Both the position numbers and the translations under genes were made by a program. A stretch of DNA of 64,000 nucleotides from Halichondria panicea. Its lineage: Eukaryota; Porifera; Demospongiae; Suberitida; Halichondriidae. Below, in pieces: positions 36,901 through 46,241 of this stretch. The notes under the pieces are model-generated. The model searched no databases, had not been told where the DNA came from, and saw only the letters and a list, made by a program, of their open reading frames with translations. The stretch is from NCBI RefSeq assembly GCF_963675165.1, contig NC_087384.1, positions 5,511,182-5,575,181 on the forward strand, written 5' to 3'. The number at the start of each line of letters is the position of its first letter. The first letter of the stretch is position 1.

Positions 36901-39900
36901 GTATATAGAAACTGGTAGTGAAAAAACAGAACAGCCTTAGTAGCTATGGCTAATAAATTATCATCATACAACTTCATTCATCATTTCTGTACTGTAAAAA
37001 AAATTAAACTTGTACATAGTTTATACTCTCAAGCTTATAATTCCCTGGGAAACTATGAGATTATGGCTCTTTTAATTCCCTGCTAAATACACACACGTAC
37101 AAGTGGGATCTAATAACAGCGAAAAACAGTATTCATAATTTGATTCGTATAATCATAAATAATTATTAAGATGATTTGAAAGAATAATGATAATTATGGC
37201 CTCATGGAATAACACGTTCCCAGGATCTCCTATTCTTTGGTCACAATTGTTCAATAAGATAAGATACGGTATTAGAATAGAGGGAAAGTTAAGAAAAAGG
37301 AGAGCCTGGTATGCGAAGTCGCGTGACATAGAAGGATGGTAGAAGGGTGAAATTGAGCATGGGCAGGTAGAGGTTGAGATATTGGACTGCCCCCACATCT
37401 ATACTATAAATTATGACAAATAAACTGTGTGGACATGATGACCATAAACTTGGAATTGGCAAACAGTTTAATGTGTTATACAAGCTTGCTAGCTATACTT
37501 AGTTATACCAATACTAGTACTAGATCTACGTAGCTAGATTCTACTTAGCTACTAAGCTACTTGCTATCAGAGCTGGGCATGCTGGTTCTGCACTGAGCTT
37601 GGTCTCTCGGTCTGCTGCTGGCCTGGTAGATTTTCTAGTGTCTTAATTAATGCGAGGGAGAATACTCTACGTCACGATTGTGGGCTACATATCGCCCACG
37701 TTCATATGGATCACGCGACTTAACATACCAGGATTTACTTTTTCTTTCACGTCCTTCTTTAGTGCCTCCCATCAATCATCCTAGCTTATTTATATTGAGA
37801 ACAGACAAGAACAAGAAAAAGAAAAGCCTGGGGACGAGGCTAATAACAAATGATATTTAATGTCAGAGAGTAAAGATATTGATTTAAACAGTGTGATATT
37901 TCACGTTCTTCCTATCGAGGGCACATGGACAAGTGGTGCCATTAAAACTGTAATCCTTATGATTTTGGTACTCTACGGTACGTGTATGTAACTTTGTATG
38001 TAAATTAAATCAGTGTAAACACTTCATTGTAGGTCGATACAGAAGTATGCGAACAAGTATTTTCGTGGATGTCCAGATATGTCAACATAATTATGAATAG
38101 GCACTGATTTATTACCCCCCCCCCCACCCCCACAGACACCATTTCTACTTCATTTGTCTGATTCACGTAATCGTACGCATGTACTATTAATAATATCTCC
38201 ACTCACCTCATTAATATACTCACACGTGATACAAATGTGTTATCACAAACTGTACTACGGTGCTATAGGTACTTTGCCGTACACCATTGGGTGACCCACG
38301 GGTATGCCACGTATACTACGGTGCTATAGGTACTCTGGGAGAGGGGCTATGTGCGCCGTACACCATTGGGTCACCCACGGATATGCCACGTATACTATGG
38401 TGCTATAGGTAGTCTGGGAGAGGGGCTATGCGCGCGCCGTACACCATTGGGTGACCCATGGGTATGCCACGTATACTACGGTGCTATAGGTACTCTGGGA
38501 GAGGGGCTATGCGCCGTACACCATTGGGTGATCCACGGGTATGCCACGTATACTACGGTGCTATAGGTACTCTGGGAGAGGGGCTATGTGCGCCGTGCGC
38601 CGCACCATTGGGTGACCCACGGATATGCCACATATACTATGGTGCTATAGGTACTCTGGGAGAGGGGCTATGCGCGCGCCGTACACCATTGGGTGACCCA
38701 TGGGTATGCCACGTATACTACGGTGCTATAGGTACTCTGAGAGAGGGCTATGCGCGCGCCGTACACCATTGGGTCACCCACGGGTATGCCATGTATACTA
38801 CGGTGCTATAGGTACTCTGGGAGAGGGGCTATGCGCGTGCCGTACACCATTGGGTGACCCATGGGTGCCACGTATACTACGGTGCTATAGGTACTCTGGG
38901 AGAGGGCTATGCGCGCGCCGTACACCATTGGGTGACCCATGGGTATGCCACGTATACTATGGTGCTATAGGTACTCTGGGAGAGGGGCTATGCGCGCCGT
39001 ACACCATTGGGTGACCCATGGGTATGCCACGTATACTATGGTGCTATAGGTACTCTGGGAGAGGGGCTATGCGCGCCGTACACCATTGGGTGACCCATGG
39101 GTATGCCACGTATACTATGGTGCTATTGGTACTCTGGGAGAGGGCTATGCGCGCCGTACACCATTGCATGGGTGACCCATAGGTATTCCAAGATAGACCC
39201 ATATACTCTGATGGCATCAGTCTGGGTAGGTTGTATGCATAGTACACCATTGGGTGATCCATAGATGCATACATTTGACCCATATTACACGCATATACAG
39301 TATGCATTGCTTAGCATATAATGGGTAAACAAGATAGACCTATATACTCTGATGGCATCATTGGACCACCCTGAAGTAGCGAGGTATAAGAAAAGTATAT
39401 ACAAGTCAAGACTTAGAGTTTTGCATCAGAAAGTTGTTCTTTGTCACTGTCAGAGTCTTCAACAAAGATTCGGGGAAGATTGTCCTTAATTGTCTGCATA
39501 TAGGAGCAATAATTATTGGATCTAGCTATCTAGCTATCTTTAGAGCTAACCAGCTTACACAAGAAACTGCTAAACCTTTTCTGACAGCTGCATGCTCACT
39601 AACAAAATTGCATCACTTCCAACTCAAAAGCTAAAGTGGGCATATTTTCGAGCGTGGGCGTATTCTCAGTAGAATACGGTAGAGTAAGGCATCTATATTC
39701 AGACACAATGCATGTTCAGACACTCATTCTAAGGAAACAAGCTGTGATAAAAAATTTTGTTTTGCACCATCTGATCAAGCATGTGTTACTATGAATGTAT
39801 GCAAAAAAGAATTGATAAATATCAACTACTAAGTCTTCAAGAGCTGAAAATGTGCTAGTGTCTGATAAACGGTAAGAACAGACAAAAAAATCGATCATCA

Positions 39901-42900
39901 GACACAACCTACCGTTTCTTCTGTAGGGGAATATGCTGAGAGTCACATAGTAATTATGTAAGGACAATAACTAAACAATAAAACCCCCAAAGTTGGAGTT
40001 GCATATGTCCATGCAGCAATTATTTCTGCTGAGTCACTCGCGTATCAATGATCAGACAGAAAATGAGGTCAAAGGTCAAATGTTCTTGGCATCCCACGCA
40101 ACTGGGGTTTTATTTTTAGTTATTGTCCTTACATAATTACTATGTGACTCTCAGCATATCCCCCTACAGAAGAAACGGTATAGGCTGTGTCTGATGATCG
40201 ATTTTTTTGTCTGTTTTTACCGTTTATCAGACACTAGCACATTTTCAGCTCTTGAAGACTTAGTAGTTGATATTTATCAATTCTTTTTTGCATACATTCA
40301 TAGTAACACATGCTTGATCAGATGGTGCAAAAGAACATTTTTTATCACTGCTTGTTTCCTCAGAATGAGTGTCTGAACATGCATTGTGTCTGAATATAGA
40401 TGCCTTACTCTAGTACTTTTTATATACCCTTGAAGATCTTTTCCGAAGAATAGTTTGACTATTATTTAATATTGAAAGGTGCATGCATGGTCCTTTAAAT
40501 TCAAGTGCATGGTGAAAAAATTTGTACAGTTGTTAATTTTTGAGCAAGCAAGCAATTGACACACTGGATATAAAATATTATGTGTGTCTATAATTATATC
40601 CCATGATCTCAGCTTGGGGGTGTAATCCTGCCTAACGACGGGTCGTGTAAGATCAGTGGCACCACAGCACCTCAGGACTATAACGACTGGATCACTCTGG
40701 ACTATCCCTCCATTGGGCAGATTGCTCAGACCTTGAGAGCAAACGAAATCATCCCGATATTTGCAGCTCAAGCGAATGCACTGCCGGTTTATCAGGTGAC
40801 TATCAGCATGCACATATGATTATAGTCACAATTATTATTTCATACTTGAACTGAATGTGTGTACAAGCATGCATGCATGTAATGGTGATATCGTATAGTG
40901 GATGTATACTTTGAACTTTGTCCTTTGACTCCACCTGATCTGTTTTATATTGTATGTATAATTCAGAGCGAAGAGAGGCTCTAATCAGGTCACGTTTAGA
41001 TTTTGGCGGTGGACGTCAGTGGTGGACACATTAGAACTAATGGCTTTGGTTGTTGCAGACTGTACGGTTTGACTTTTAACTTGGAGGACGTGTTAGTGAT
41101 TGTACTAAGGACACTTAGCTCAATTCTACAGCTCAGAAGGCATTTTTTCAAGCGTTCTGGTTATAAGCTAGATAACGCCTCTTAAAGTGACAGATCATTT
41201 ACAATACAGTGGCCGGGCTCCGCCCAGCTACCACTGACCATAGACAATTATACGTTATCTCTATGCTCTGACACACCCCAACATTTGAATGTGATGAATC
41301 AGAGTGATGAAAATGCGTAGCAAGTTGCACTCCTAGTTATGTAGTGTATGTATACTTTGAACTTTGTTCTTTGATTCCACCAGTCGCTGGTACGGGAATT
41401 GGGAGAGGGGGCTTTCTCTGGAACACTAGATAGAGATTCTGGAAACATTTTAGAACTGCTTCGGGACAGTTATAATGTGAGTTTTCTATACCAGTAATGG
41501 ATTAGACAAGGACGTTGTATGTGCTTGTGTCATTATTTTTGATTTATTTTCAGAATGTGTCTCAGAAGATTGTTTTCGATAGACAGCAGGTGCCAACAGG
41601 AGTCTCCGTGGATATCCAGCTATCAAGTTGCCCAGGACCGTGAGTTAAATTTGTACCTAATTACATGCACAAATTACATGTTACATATTCTCAATTGCAC
41701 CCACTTACCCCCCTTGATTCTCTCTCTCTCCTCATACGCACTCACAGAGTCGCGGGGGGCATTTGCACTGGTGTTTTGATTGAGAACAATGCTACCTTTA
41801 ACGTGGTGGTCACACTACAAGAGTGCACTCCAGATAACAGTGGCACTGTACAGTAAGTATAATACAGCACTTTTATACTTTCGATTGATTGATTGATATA
41901 CAGGGTTCCTATTCGAGTGGTTGGCTTTGGAACTTTCACTTTCAACTTGGAAACAATCTGCACCTGCCCTTGTGACACTGACACAGTGAGTGCTTAACAT
42001 GTTTTGATAGCTTCATTTAGGCTAAGCAAGGGGTGCATGGGCAGATATATGAACCGTAGCGCCCATCCAAAGAAGTTATGCTGGTACTTTCTGTGAAAAC
42101 GACACAGCTCCATCTTCTGTATACAGTTACAGATCACATGCAGAACACACTCTGCCACAAAAGAGAAAGGGACCTGAGCTGGAAGTAGACCATGTGTTCT
42201 GATGTTCAGAGGAAGCAGTCTCATCTTGAACGCTTGATCTGTTCTAGGATAGGTCTAGTGCTATATTAACTTTAAAGTCTCATGGTTTTTTGTCTTTAAC
42301 AGCTGCACAGTGAACATCTTGCATCATATTGACCTTTGACCCAATTATACGCATGCGCAATAGTGGGCGCTTCTACGATTGCAATTAGGCCTCTACATGC
42401 AGGACAGTTAACTACGGTATGTGTTTTAGTTAACTGCATATACAGTGTAGCTTTGATATGCCTTAAAAATCAGTATAATTATATTTATACCACAAATACG
42501 TCACCACTAATTGGTCAACAGCTGTACGATATACAGTATACAGCCCCAGGCATGCACATGCAGTTTTCAAGTTTTTTTAGTTTTTTTAGTTTTTTCATTT
42601 ATTCAAGCAAAGAGAAAAGAGCCATGTTTGACGGTACTAAGACTCAAAGCGACGGCAGAAACACGGAAGGTGCTCTCCAACAAGATGGCTAAGCCATGGG
42701 CATGGTTTAGATACATTTTATTCAAGAAGAGCTTGCAACTCCAGTAAAGCTAGGACGTCGAATGGTCAACGCTTGGACCAAGGAAGCTCTTGAGTATCTG
42801 TAGGAGTCAATGTGTTGCTCAACTATATAGCTCTTTGACGGCTGCAAAATCTGGCATAGTCTTGTTCTTTTTGCAGTCTGCATCGTGGATTGAATTGTTG

Positions 42901-45900
42901 CTAGGGGGAGGTCCTTTATAGTGCTGCGGTCACGTAGTATCAGTCAGATATACCACACCTACTCTGAGGATAGGCACCCCGTATATCCTCCTATTAGGTG
43001 TGGTACATCCTATACATATAATATAGGCTGTCAATGCTAGATACATAACTACAGTGTGGTTGCCTATACATGTTCAATGTGTGCTTATTATTTTCATTGC
43101 AGTCTCTAAATAGTCCAACCTGCAACAGCAATGGAACACTGGAGTGTGGACATTGTGACTGCAACCCTGGAAGGTGAGCGTAGTGGCCAATATTCCTCTT
43201 TACCCTGTATATATCCCATAGATTTGGAGAGTTCTGTCAATGTGATGCAACAGGACAGGGTGGTGTACAACAGATATGTCCGTGCGTTAACTTTTGTTTA
43301 ATAAATTTGAAGAAGTTATTCACCTAATATCCAATTTGCAGACTTGGCCCCACTGAAGTTCAGTGTACTAGCACTGACAGAGGGACGTGTATGTGTGGGG
43401 AGTGTGTGTGTAAGAGGGATCAAGCTGTGAGTCAATAAATTATTGTCTGTTTTTTATCACCCAATTGTTAATGCAGGGTTTCTTATTTTTTGGACCTGCT
43501 TGTGAGTGCAATCGTGACGACTGTCCCTCATTCAACGGAGAGCTGTGTTCTGGAAGGGGCGAGTGTACGTGTACTGGGTGTCGATGCAATGTGGAGCCTA
43601 GCACTCAGTTGCTATATACTGGAAATGCGTGCGAATGCTCGCCAGTTACTGATTGTGTCGACCCTAACAACGCATTGGTATGTTGTGTTGATCCCAACAC
43701 TCCACTGTAATGGTTTCGTAGCTGAGTCTTACATTAGTACGTACAACCTTTTTGGATAATATAACGAGTCTATTTTTCCTTACAGGAAATATGCAATGGG
43801 CGCGGTACCTGCGACTGTAGTGGGCAGTGTTATTGTACGTTCCCCTACCTAGGAGATTACTGCGAGTTGTGTTCAGGAAACACGAGCTGTCTAGATAATT
43901 TATGCCAATCCAATCGAGAGTGCACTGCTTGTGCAATAGAACTTTTGGATTTGTTCACCGATGCAGCCACTTTTTTCTCAATTGAAACTTTGACAACCCT
44001 GCCGAATGAAACAACTCTTAAATTTGACGTCACAACCAAGAATTTTCAGCTTCATCTGCCCCGTAGCTATTGCCCAGAGACATGCTCTCAGGATATTGTT
44101 ATTATCAGTGGAACTAATGATGTCGACTACATCATCGATAGTAAGAAAACACAAAACATACCTCCCTGCATGTTGTGTATCACGCCTGGTATTTATAGTT
44201 ATGTTCTTGGGAAATTTGGTAATTTATAATTCTAAGCTCCTATAACTCCATATACTCATGCCTACATAATGTAGTATATGTACAGTATAGACTCTCGCTA
44301 TTCCGGCTCTCTGAAGTACGGCCACCTCGATGTATCGGCCATTTGGTTTGGCACGGATTGCTATAGCGGGATGTTTATTGCATAAAATTCGCCCTGAAAT
44401 GTGGCCACTCGCTATTCCGTATACTGGTCAGTATACTGGCTTTCGTCTCGGTAAATTCAAAACTTTATTGAGAGCCTCGGTTCCATTATGTGTTTATGGC
44501 TGCATGACAATCGTTTATCTCGAAAAGCCCTAGCCCATCTCTATAGAAGAGGTGTCTACATGCACATGTGTGCATGAATTACACTTGTATATGCATGCGT
44601 ACTTTTCATTGCCCCAAACTAGGCAAAATTAGTCATTAGATTCAAGGTATAATTATATATAATTATATATAGGGTCGTTTTTTGTCTCAAGGGTGCATGG
44701 CTAGATTAACGAGAGTCTACTGTTAACTGCATGGTTGTGTATTATATTCTCGTTACATAATATAGATCAGATGGCAACTCGCTGTGAGTATATCGGATCT
44801 ACCTGTACCCATCGTTACTATGTAGCAGTCCACAAGATCCCTCTCCAGTTTACTGATGTACACGTTGAGTTCAGAAAGTGTAAAAAAAAGCTTATAGACA
44901 ATTTGAATGCATACATGCATTTAAGGTTTTTCTAGATTGCAGTCAAGTGTCAGCCTTAGCTCCTACTTGGGTTGTTGCTGCTGTGGTCAGTGTCACTATA
45001 ACTACCGTACTCTCTATTGCTTTAATAATAATGATCAAGCTACTTATCGTAACCATGGTAAGTTGACCAAAGACCGACATTGAGCATGGTGAAATTGTGT
45101 GTAAATTAAGAGTGCAAGTAAACTGTTTTTATTGAACTTGAAATGTTAATCGCAGGACAATTTTATAATTCGAAAGCTTGATCAGCAAATCTCAAGCATT
45201 AGGGCTACGTTGGTGAGTCACTTTGTAAATATAATTGTAGCTACATGTTTACCCTATATATAAATAATTATGTCACCTTTAATAAATTATACAGTAAAGT
45301 ATGCATGCATGCATGGGAAATAATTATAACAACATTATGACACACAAAAACTATTCAGACTACGACATACTCAGGTTATTCCAGAAGCGCTAGATCTGAA
45401 TTCTAACCAGGCTTATGGACAAGTGAGGATATCTTTCGTGATTGTATACTGTTAACATAATAATTATATCAAATACATGCTTGCATGCAGGCAGTCAGTT
45501 CCAATACACCTGGAAGGAATACTAGCTCTGAGGTTAGCAACAATAATTTTGGCAATTATATAGCTAAGCAATTTATCATTCAAAATCAGAGGGTCATTCA
45601 TGTGTCAGTGGAGGTTGATGAAAAACTGTATCACTCCTTAGTATAGCCACATTTGTATTTTTAATTTTCTGGTGCGTAGTCCACTACTAAATTCCACAGA
45701 CCCCCCTAAATTACTCAGAGGAAGAGGAGCATCTATATGAGGTTGGCAGCTATTATAATGATGTGAAATTCTGGCATTTAAGTCTTGTTTCATACAGACC
45801 ATCTCTGTATGTGGTGATGAATCACTTGACACCACAGAGCTGCAATCAAACAATGCTTATGGACAAGTAGGTTATTTTACACGGTGGCACCATCTCACTC

Positions 45901-46091
45901 GTATTCCTTTGACTCCCATGTCTATACAGACCCAGACCCATTTGGAAGTTGATCCAGCACTACAACAAGAGCTATGTGTTGATTTGCAATCTAACATGGC
46001 ATATGAGCAGGTAAGTTAAAAACTATTCATTATCTGACCATACTTTTAAAATGCATAATAATTATTATAGGTTGCTGCGGTTGGCCACTAG
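24441..46091 (+). CDS. Integrin beta chain, 26 exons, with an atypical cytoplasmic tail
   Basis: Beta subunit of an adhesion receptor that pairs with an alpha chain at the cell surface. Exons: 24441-24504, 24587-24690, 24766-24925, 30234-30365, 32515-32699, 33025-33117, 33170-33250, 40613-40795, 41384-41476, 41554-41639, 41748-41852, 41904-41985, 43103-43173, 43222-43281, 43342-43426, 43477-43677, 43786-44140, 44766-44877, 44943-45057, 45156-45212, 45375-45422, 45491-45532, 45700-45741, 45798-45866, 45930-46010 and 46071-46091. All are GT-AG, phases agree at every junction, and 2727 bases code 908 residues. Order: signal peptide, PSI, hybrid, beta-I-like, Cys-rich EGF modules, beta-tail, membrane segment, long tail. 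AATAAA follows at 46236. Two introns (5.3 and 7.4 kb) are filled with mobile elements. The family assignment is firm; the paralogue number cannot be told. A few acceptors, notably exon 21, rest on frame alone. Confidence 0.93.
25181..26970. mobile_element. 1.8 kb foldback element in integrin intron 3
   Basis: Arms at 25181-25235 plus 25655-26200 pair with about 26360-26970, reading inward from AAGAACGCCTGGTCAAGTTC and its complement. The centre of about 160 bases carries no frame of note. The left arm is interrupted by a 275-base insertion. Arm divergence is low, so it is fairly young. Confidence 0.85.
25314..25588. mobile_element. Small element inserted in the foldback's left arm
   Basis: The ends GCCAAGCCAACTTAATAACATG and their inverted, slightly altered counterpart at 25557-25588 enclose about 210 bases without coding content. 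It lies in the part of the left arm that has no partner in the right arm, so it inserted later. Confidence 0.65.
27072..27240. mobile_element. Hairpin element with CACCCACCTCTACC ends
   Basis: The ends CGAGAAGGGTCACCCACCTC and GAGGTGGGTGCCCCTTTCCG are inverted copies. The centre is GC-rich with GCGCGC runs. It lies in integrin intron 3. No coding content. Confidence 0.65.
27644..27836. repeat. Degenerate single arm of the 39681-40412 palindrome
   Basis: It shares GTCCTTACA, GTGACTCTCAG, AGATGGTGCAAAAGA and GATGCCTTACTCTA, in order, with the right arm of the 0.73 kb palindrome at 39681-40412, with several deletions. It shows the palindrome belongs to a dispersed family. Confidence 0.7.
27852..28127. 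repeat. Dispersed repeat (copy of 2387-2684)
   Basis: Same orientation as 2387-2684, with small indels. It starts near ACCAGGAGCACGTTACAGAA and ends near GGTGAGGTACAGAAAA. It lies in integrin intron 3. Confidence 0.8.
28950..29050. repeat. 22-base tandem repeat, about five units
   Basis: Units of the form TATTCTACAGGAAGTGGACG repeat with small changes. The same GACGCATATTCTAC sequence ends a hairpin at 29576-29643. The two may therefore be the ends of one element of about 0.7 kb. Confidence 0.75.
29576..29643. mobile_element. Hairpin with AGAATATGCGTCT arms
   Basis: Arms AGAATATGCGTCTTAGTAACC and GGTTACATAGACGCATATTCT pair around a short GC-rich loop. The flanking ACCACACCCACT and AGGTGTAG resemble the ends of the 9541 hairpin element family. 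Confidence 0.65.
30584..30836 (+). mobile_element. Probable LTR of a Ty3/gypsy-like retrotransposon
   Basis: It begins TGTTAGCACA and ends CTTTTCACA, with a TATAAACTGG at about 30752. It is followed directly by TTGGTGTACTCGGCAGGATT, a leader type found in such elements, then the gag start at 30862. No 3' LTR was seen. Confidence 0.55.
30862..31389 (+). pseudogene. Truncated retrotransposon gag
   Basis: The frame starts ATG at 30862 with [17 protein letters not shown], followed by a gag-like pattern with [18 protein letters not shown] and [14 protein letters not shown]. After about residue 148 it runs into an A-rich stretch (around 31310) and loses similarity. No protease, reverse transcriptase or integrase follows. 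It is a truncated structural-protein relic of an LTR retrotransposon inside an integrin intron, in the same orientation as the gene. Confidence 0.65.
33569..34960. mobile_element. 1.4 kb terminal-inverted-repeat element in integrin intron 7
   Basis: Terminal inverted repeats of about 38 bases (33569-33606 and 34923-34960) share ATATGTGACAG, GCCAATGAAAA and GACCTTAACGCG. A 71-codon frame at 33645-33860 is not recognised. No transposase was identified, so it is probably non-autonomous. Confidence 0.75.
35072..36239. repeat. 78-base satellite array, about 15 units
   Basis: Units contain CATACCCGTGGGTCACCCAA and GTACCTATAGCACCGTAGTA and repeat every 78 bases (for example at 35237, 35315 and 35393). 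Because 78 is a multiple of three, long repetitive frames stay open on both strands. These are consequences of the period, not evidence of protein. The outer units are more diverged. It lies in integrin intron 7. Confidence 0.95.
36291..36412. mobile_element. Hairpin element between the satellite arrays
   Basis: Arms AGTTAGTACATGAGCAT and its complement, with TATAGTGTCCC repeated inversely, enclose a GC-rich loop (CGAGGGCTTGCCCGAGGG). No coding content. Confidence 0.7.
36413..38252. other. Spacer between the two satellite arrays
   Basis: About 1.8 kb without a recognised exon or complete element. A weak inverted similarity around CTGGTATG...AAGTCGCGTGA occurs at about 37305 and 37710. A C-run lies at about 38117. 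Confidence 0.45.
38253..39190. repeat. 78-base satellite array, opposite orientation, about 12 units
   Basis: These units are the reverse complement of those at 35072-36239 (for example GGTGCTATAGGTACTCTGGG and CCATTGGGTGACCCA). Small indels vary the period here. With the first array it forms a large inverted pair around a 2 kb spacer within one intron. Confidence 0.95.
39681..40412. mobile_element. 0.73 kb palindrome with ~310-base arms
   Basis: The left arm 39681-39989 and right arm 40103-40412 are near-identical inverted copies around a 113-base loop. The ends are AGAGTAAGGCATCTATATTC and its complement. A degenerate arm occurs at 27644-27836. Frames inside the arms simply mirror each other. 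It is in integrin intron 7, directly before exon 8. Confidence 0.9.
41554..44140 (+). other. Integrin beta exons 10-17: hybrid domain, EGF modules, beta-tail
   Basis: Exons 10-12 complete the hybrid domain ([13 protein letters not shown]) and enter the Cys-rich leg (CTCPCD). Exons 13-17 code integrin EGF modules with [38 protein letters not shown] and [15 protein letters not shown]. They are followed by the beta-tail region with [20 protein letters not shown]. Spacing of Cys pairs fits I-EGF modules of known beta chains. The 1.1 kb intron 41986-43102 holds a repeat copy (42486-43015). Confidence 0.88.
42486..43015. mobile_element. Second copy of the 9541-10170 repeat, inverted
   Basis: In opposite orientation it matches 9541-10170, including CACCACTAATTGGTCA, GACTCAAAGCGACGGCAGAA and GGTCAACGCTTGGACCAAGG. 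The hairpin end is shorter here (42949-43015). It lies in integrin intron 12. Confidence 0.75.
44282..44723. mobile_element. Element with ACAGTATAGACTCTCG ends (pogo/Tigger-like)
   Basis: The left end is ACAGTATAGACTCTCGCTA and the right end the inverse of ACAGTAGACTCTCGTTAAT, a style known from pogo/Tigger-type elements. The interior has ATTCCG-type repeats but no transposase frame. It is in integrin intron 17. Confidence 0.6.
44766..46091 (+). other. Integrin beta exons 18-26: membrane segment and atypical tail
   Basis: Exon 19 codes the membrane segment ([20 protein letters not shown]) followed by KLLIVTM. The tail of about 120 residues replaces the usual membrane-proximal HDRREF-like segment with [11 protein letters not shown] and has no NPxY. 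Instead NQAYGQ, NNAYGQ and NMAYEQ end exons 21, 24 and 25. Exon 23 adds a Tyr-containing NYSEEEHLYE. Exons 20-26 are 57, 48, 42, 42, 69, 81 and 21 bases, all phase 0 on both sides, so any of exons 20-25 can be skipped without losing frame. This suggests a modular, possibly alternatively spliced, tail. Confidence 0.82.
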
Positions 46092-46235
46092 CTCTCTGGC
46101 ACAATCCACTACCAGTTCATCAACAGATGTATATTATTATTACTCGCAAACAATTAGCTAAGAACAATGTGTCATCCCTGAGTGTGTATAAATTATAGCC
46201 TTCAGCCTTTTTTTTATGATAGACACACTTGATGA

Positions 46236-46241
46236 AATAAA
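46236..46241 (+). terminator. Polyadenylation signal AATAAA after the integrin gene
   Basis: AATAAA lies 145 bases past the integrin stop codon, a good distance for the mRNA 3' end. Confidence 0.5.

Larger units (their letters stand above)
30234..41476 (+). other. Integrin beta exons 4-9: beta-I-like (vWA) ligand-binding domain
   Basis: Metal-site residues are kept. The MIDAS and adjacent-site motif DLSASMRDD lies at about residues 134-142, and [11 protein letters not shown] follows. [15 protein letters not shown] keeps the Asn, Asp and Glu of the synergy metal site, and [17 protein letters not shown] and [11 protein letters not shown] are also present. Compared with vertebrate beta1 the domain is complete and the specificity loop holds a short Cys pair (DPCLSGC). 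Ligand binding therefore looks possible. The coding pieces are spread over 11 kb because of the repeat-filled introns after 30365 and 33250. Confidence 0.9.

Noticed and set aside
35072..39190. CRISPR-like array
   Set aside because: Units are contiguous with no variable spacers, and the context is a spliced animal gene. It is satellite DNA.
39716..40376. Two matching frames in opposite directions
   Set aside because: They are the two arms of the 0.73 kb palindrome read outward, so their identity is structural and not conservation of protein.
45362..45374. Earlier acceptor for integrin exon 21, directly after TTCAG
   Set aside because: Using it brings a stop in the required frame (at the GAATTCTAA). 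The later CAG at 45372-45374 gives an open phase-0 exon.
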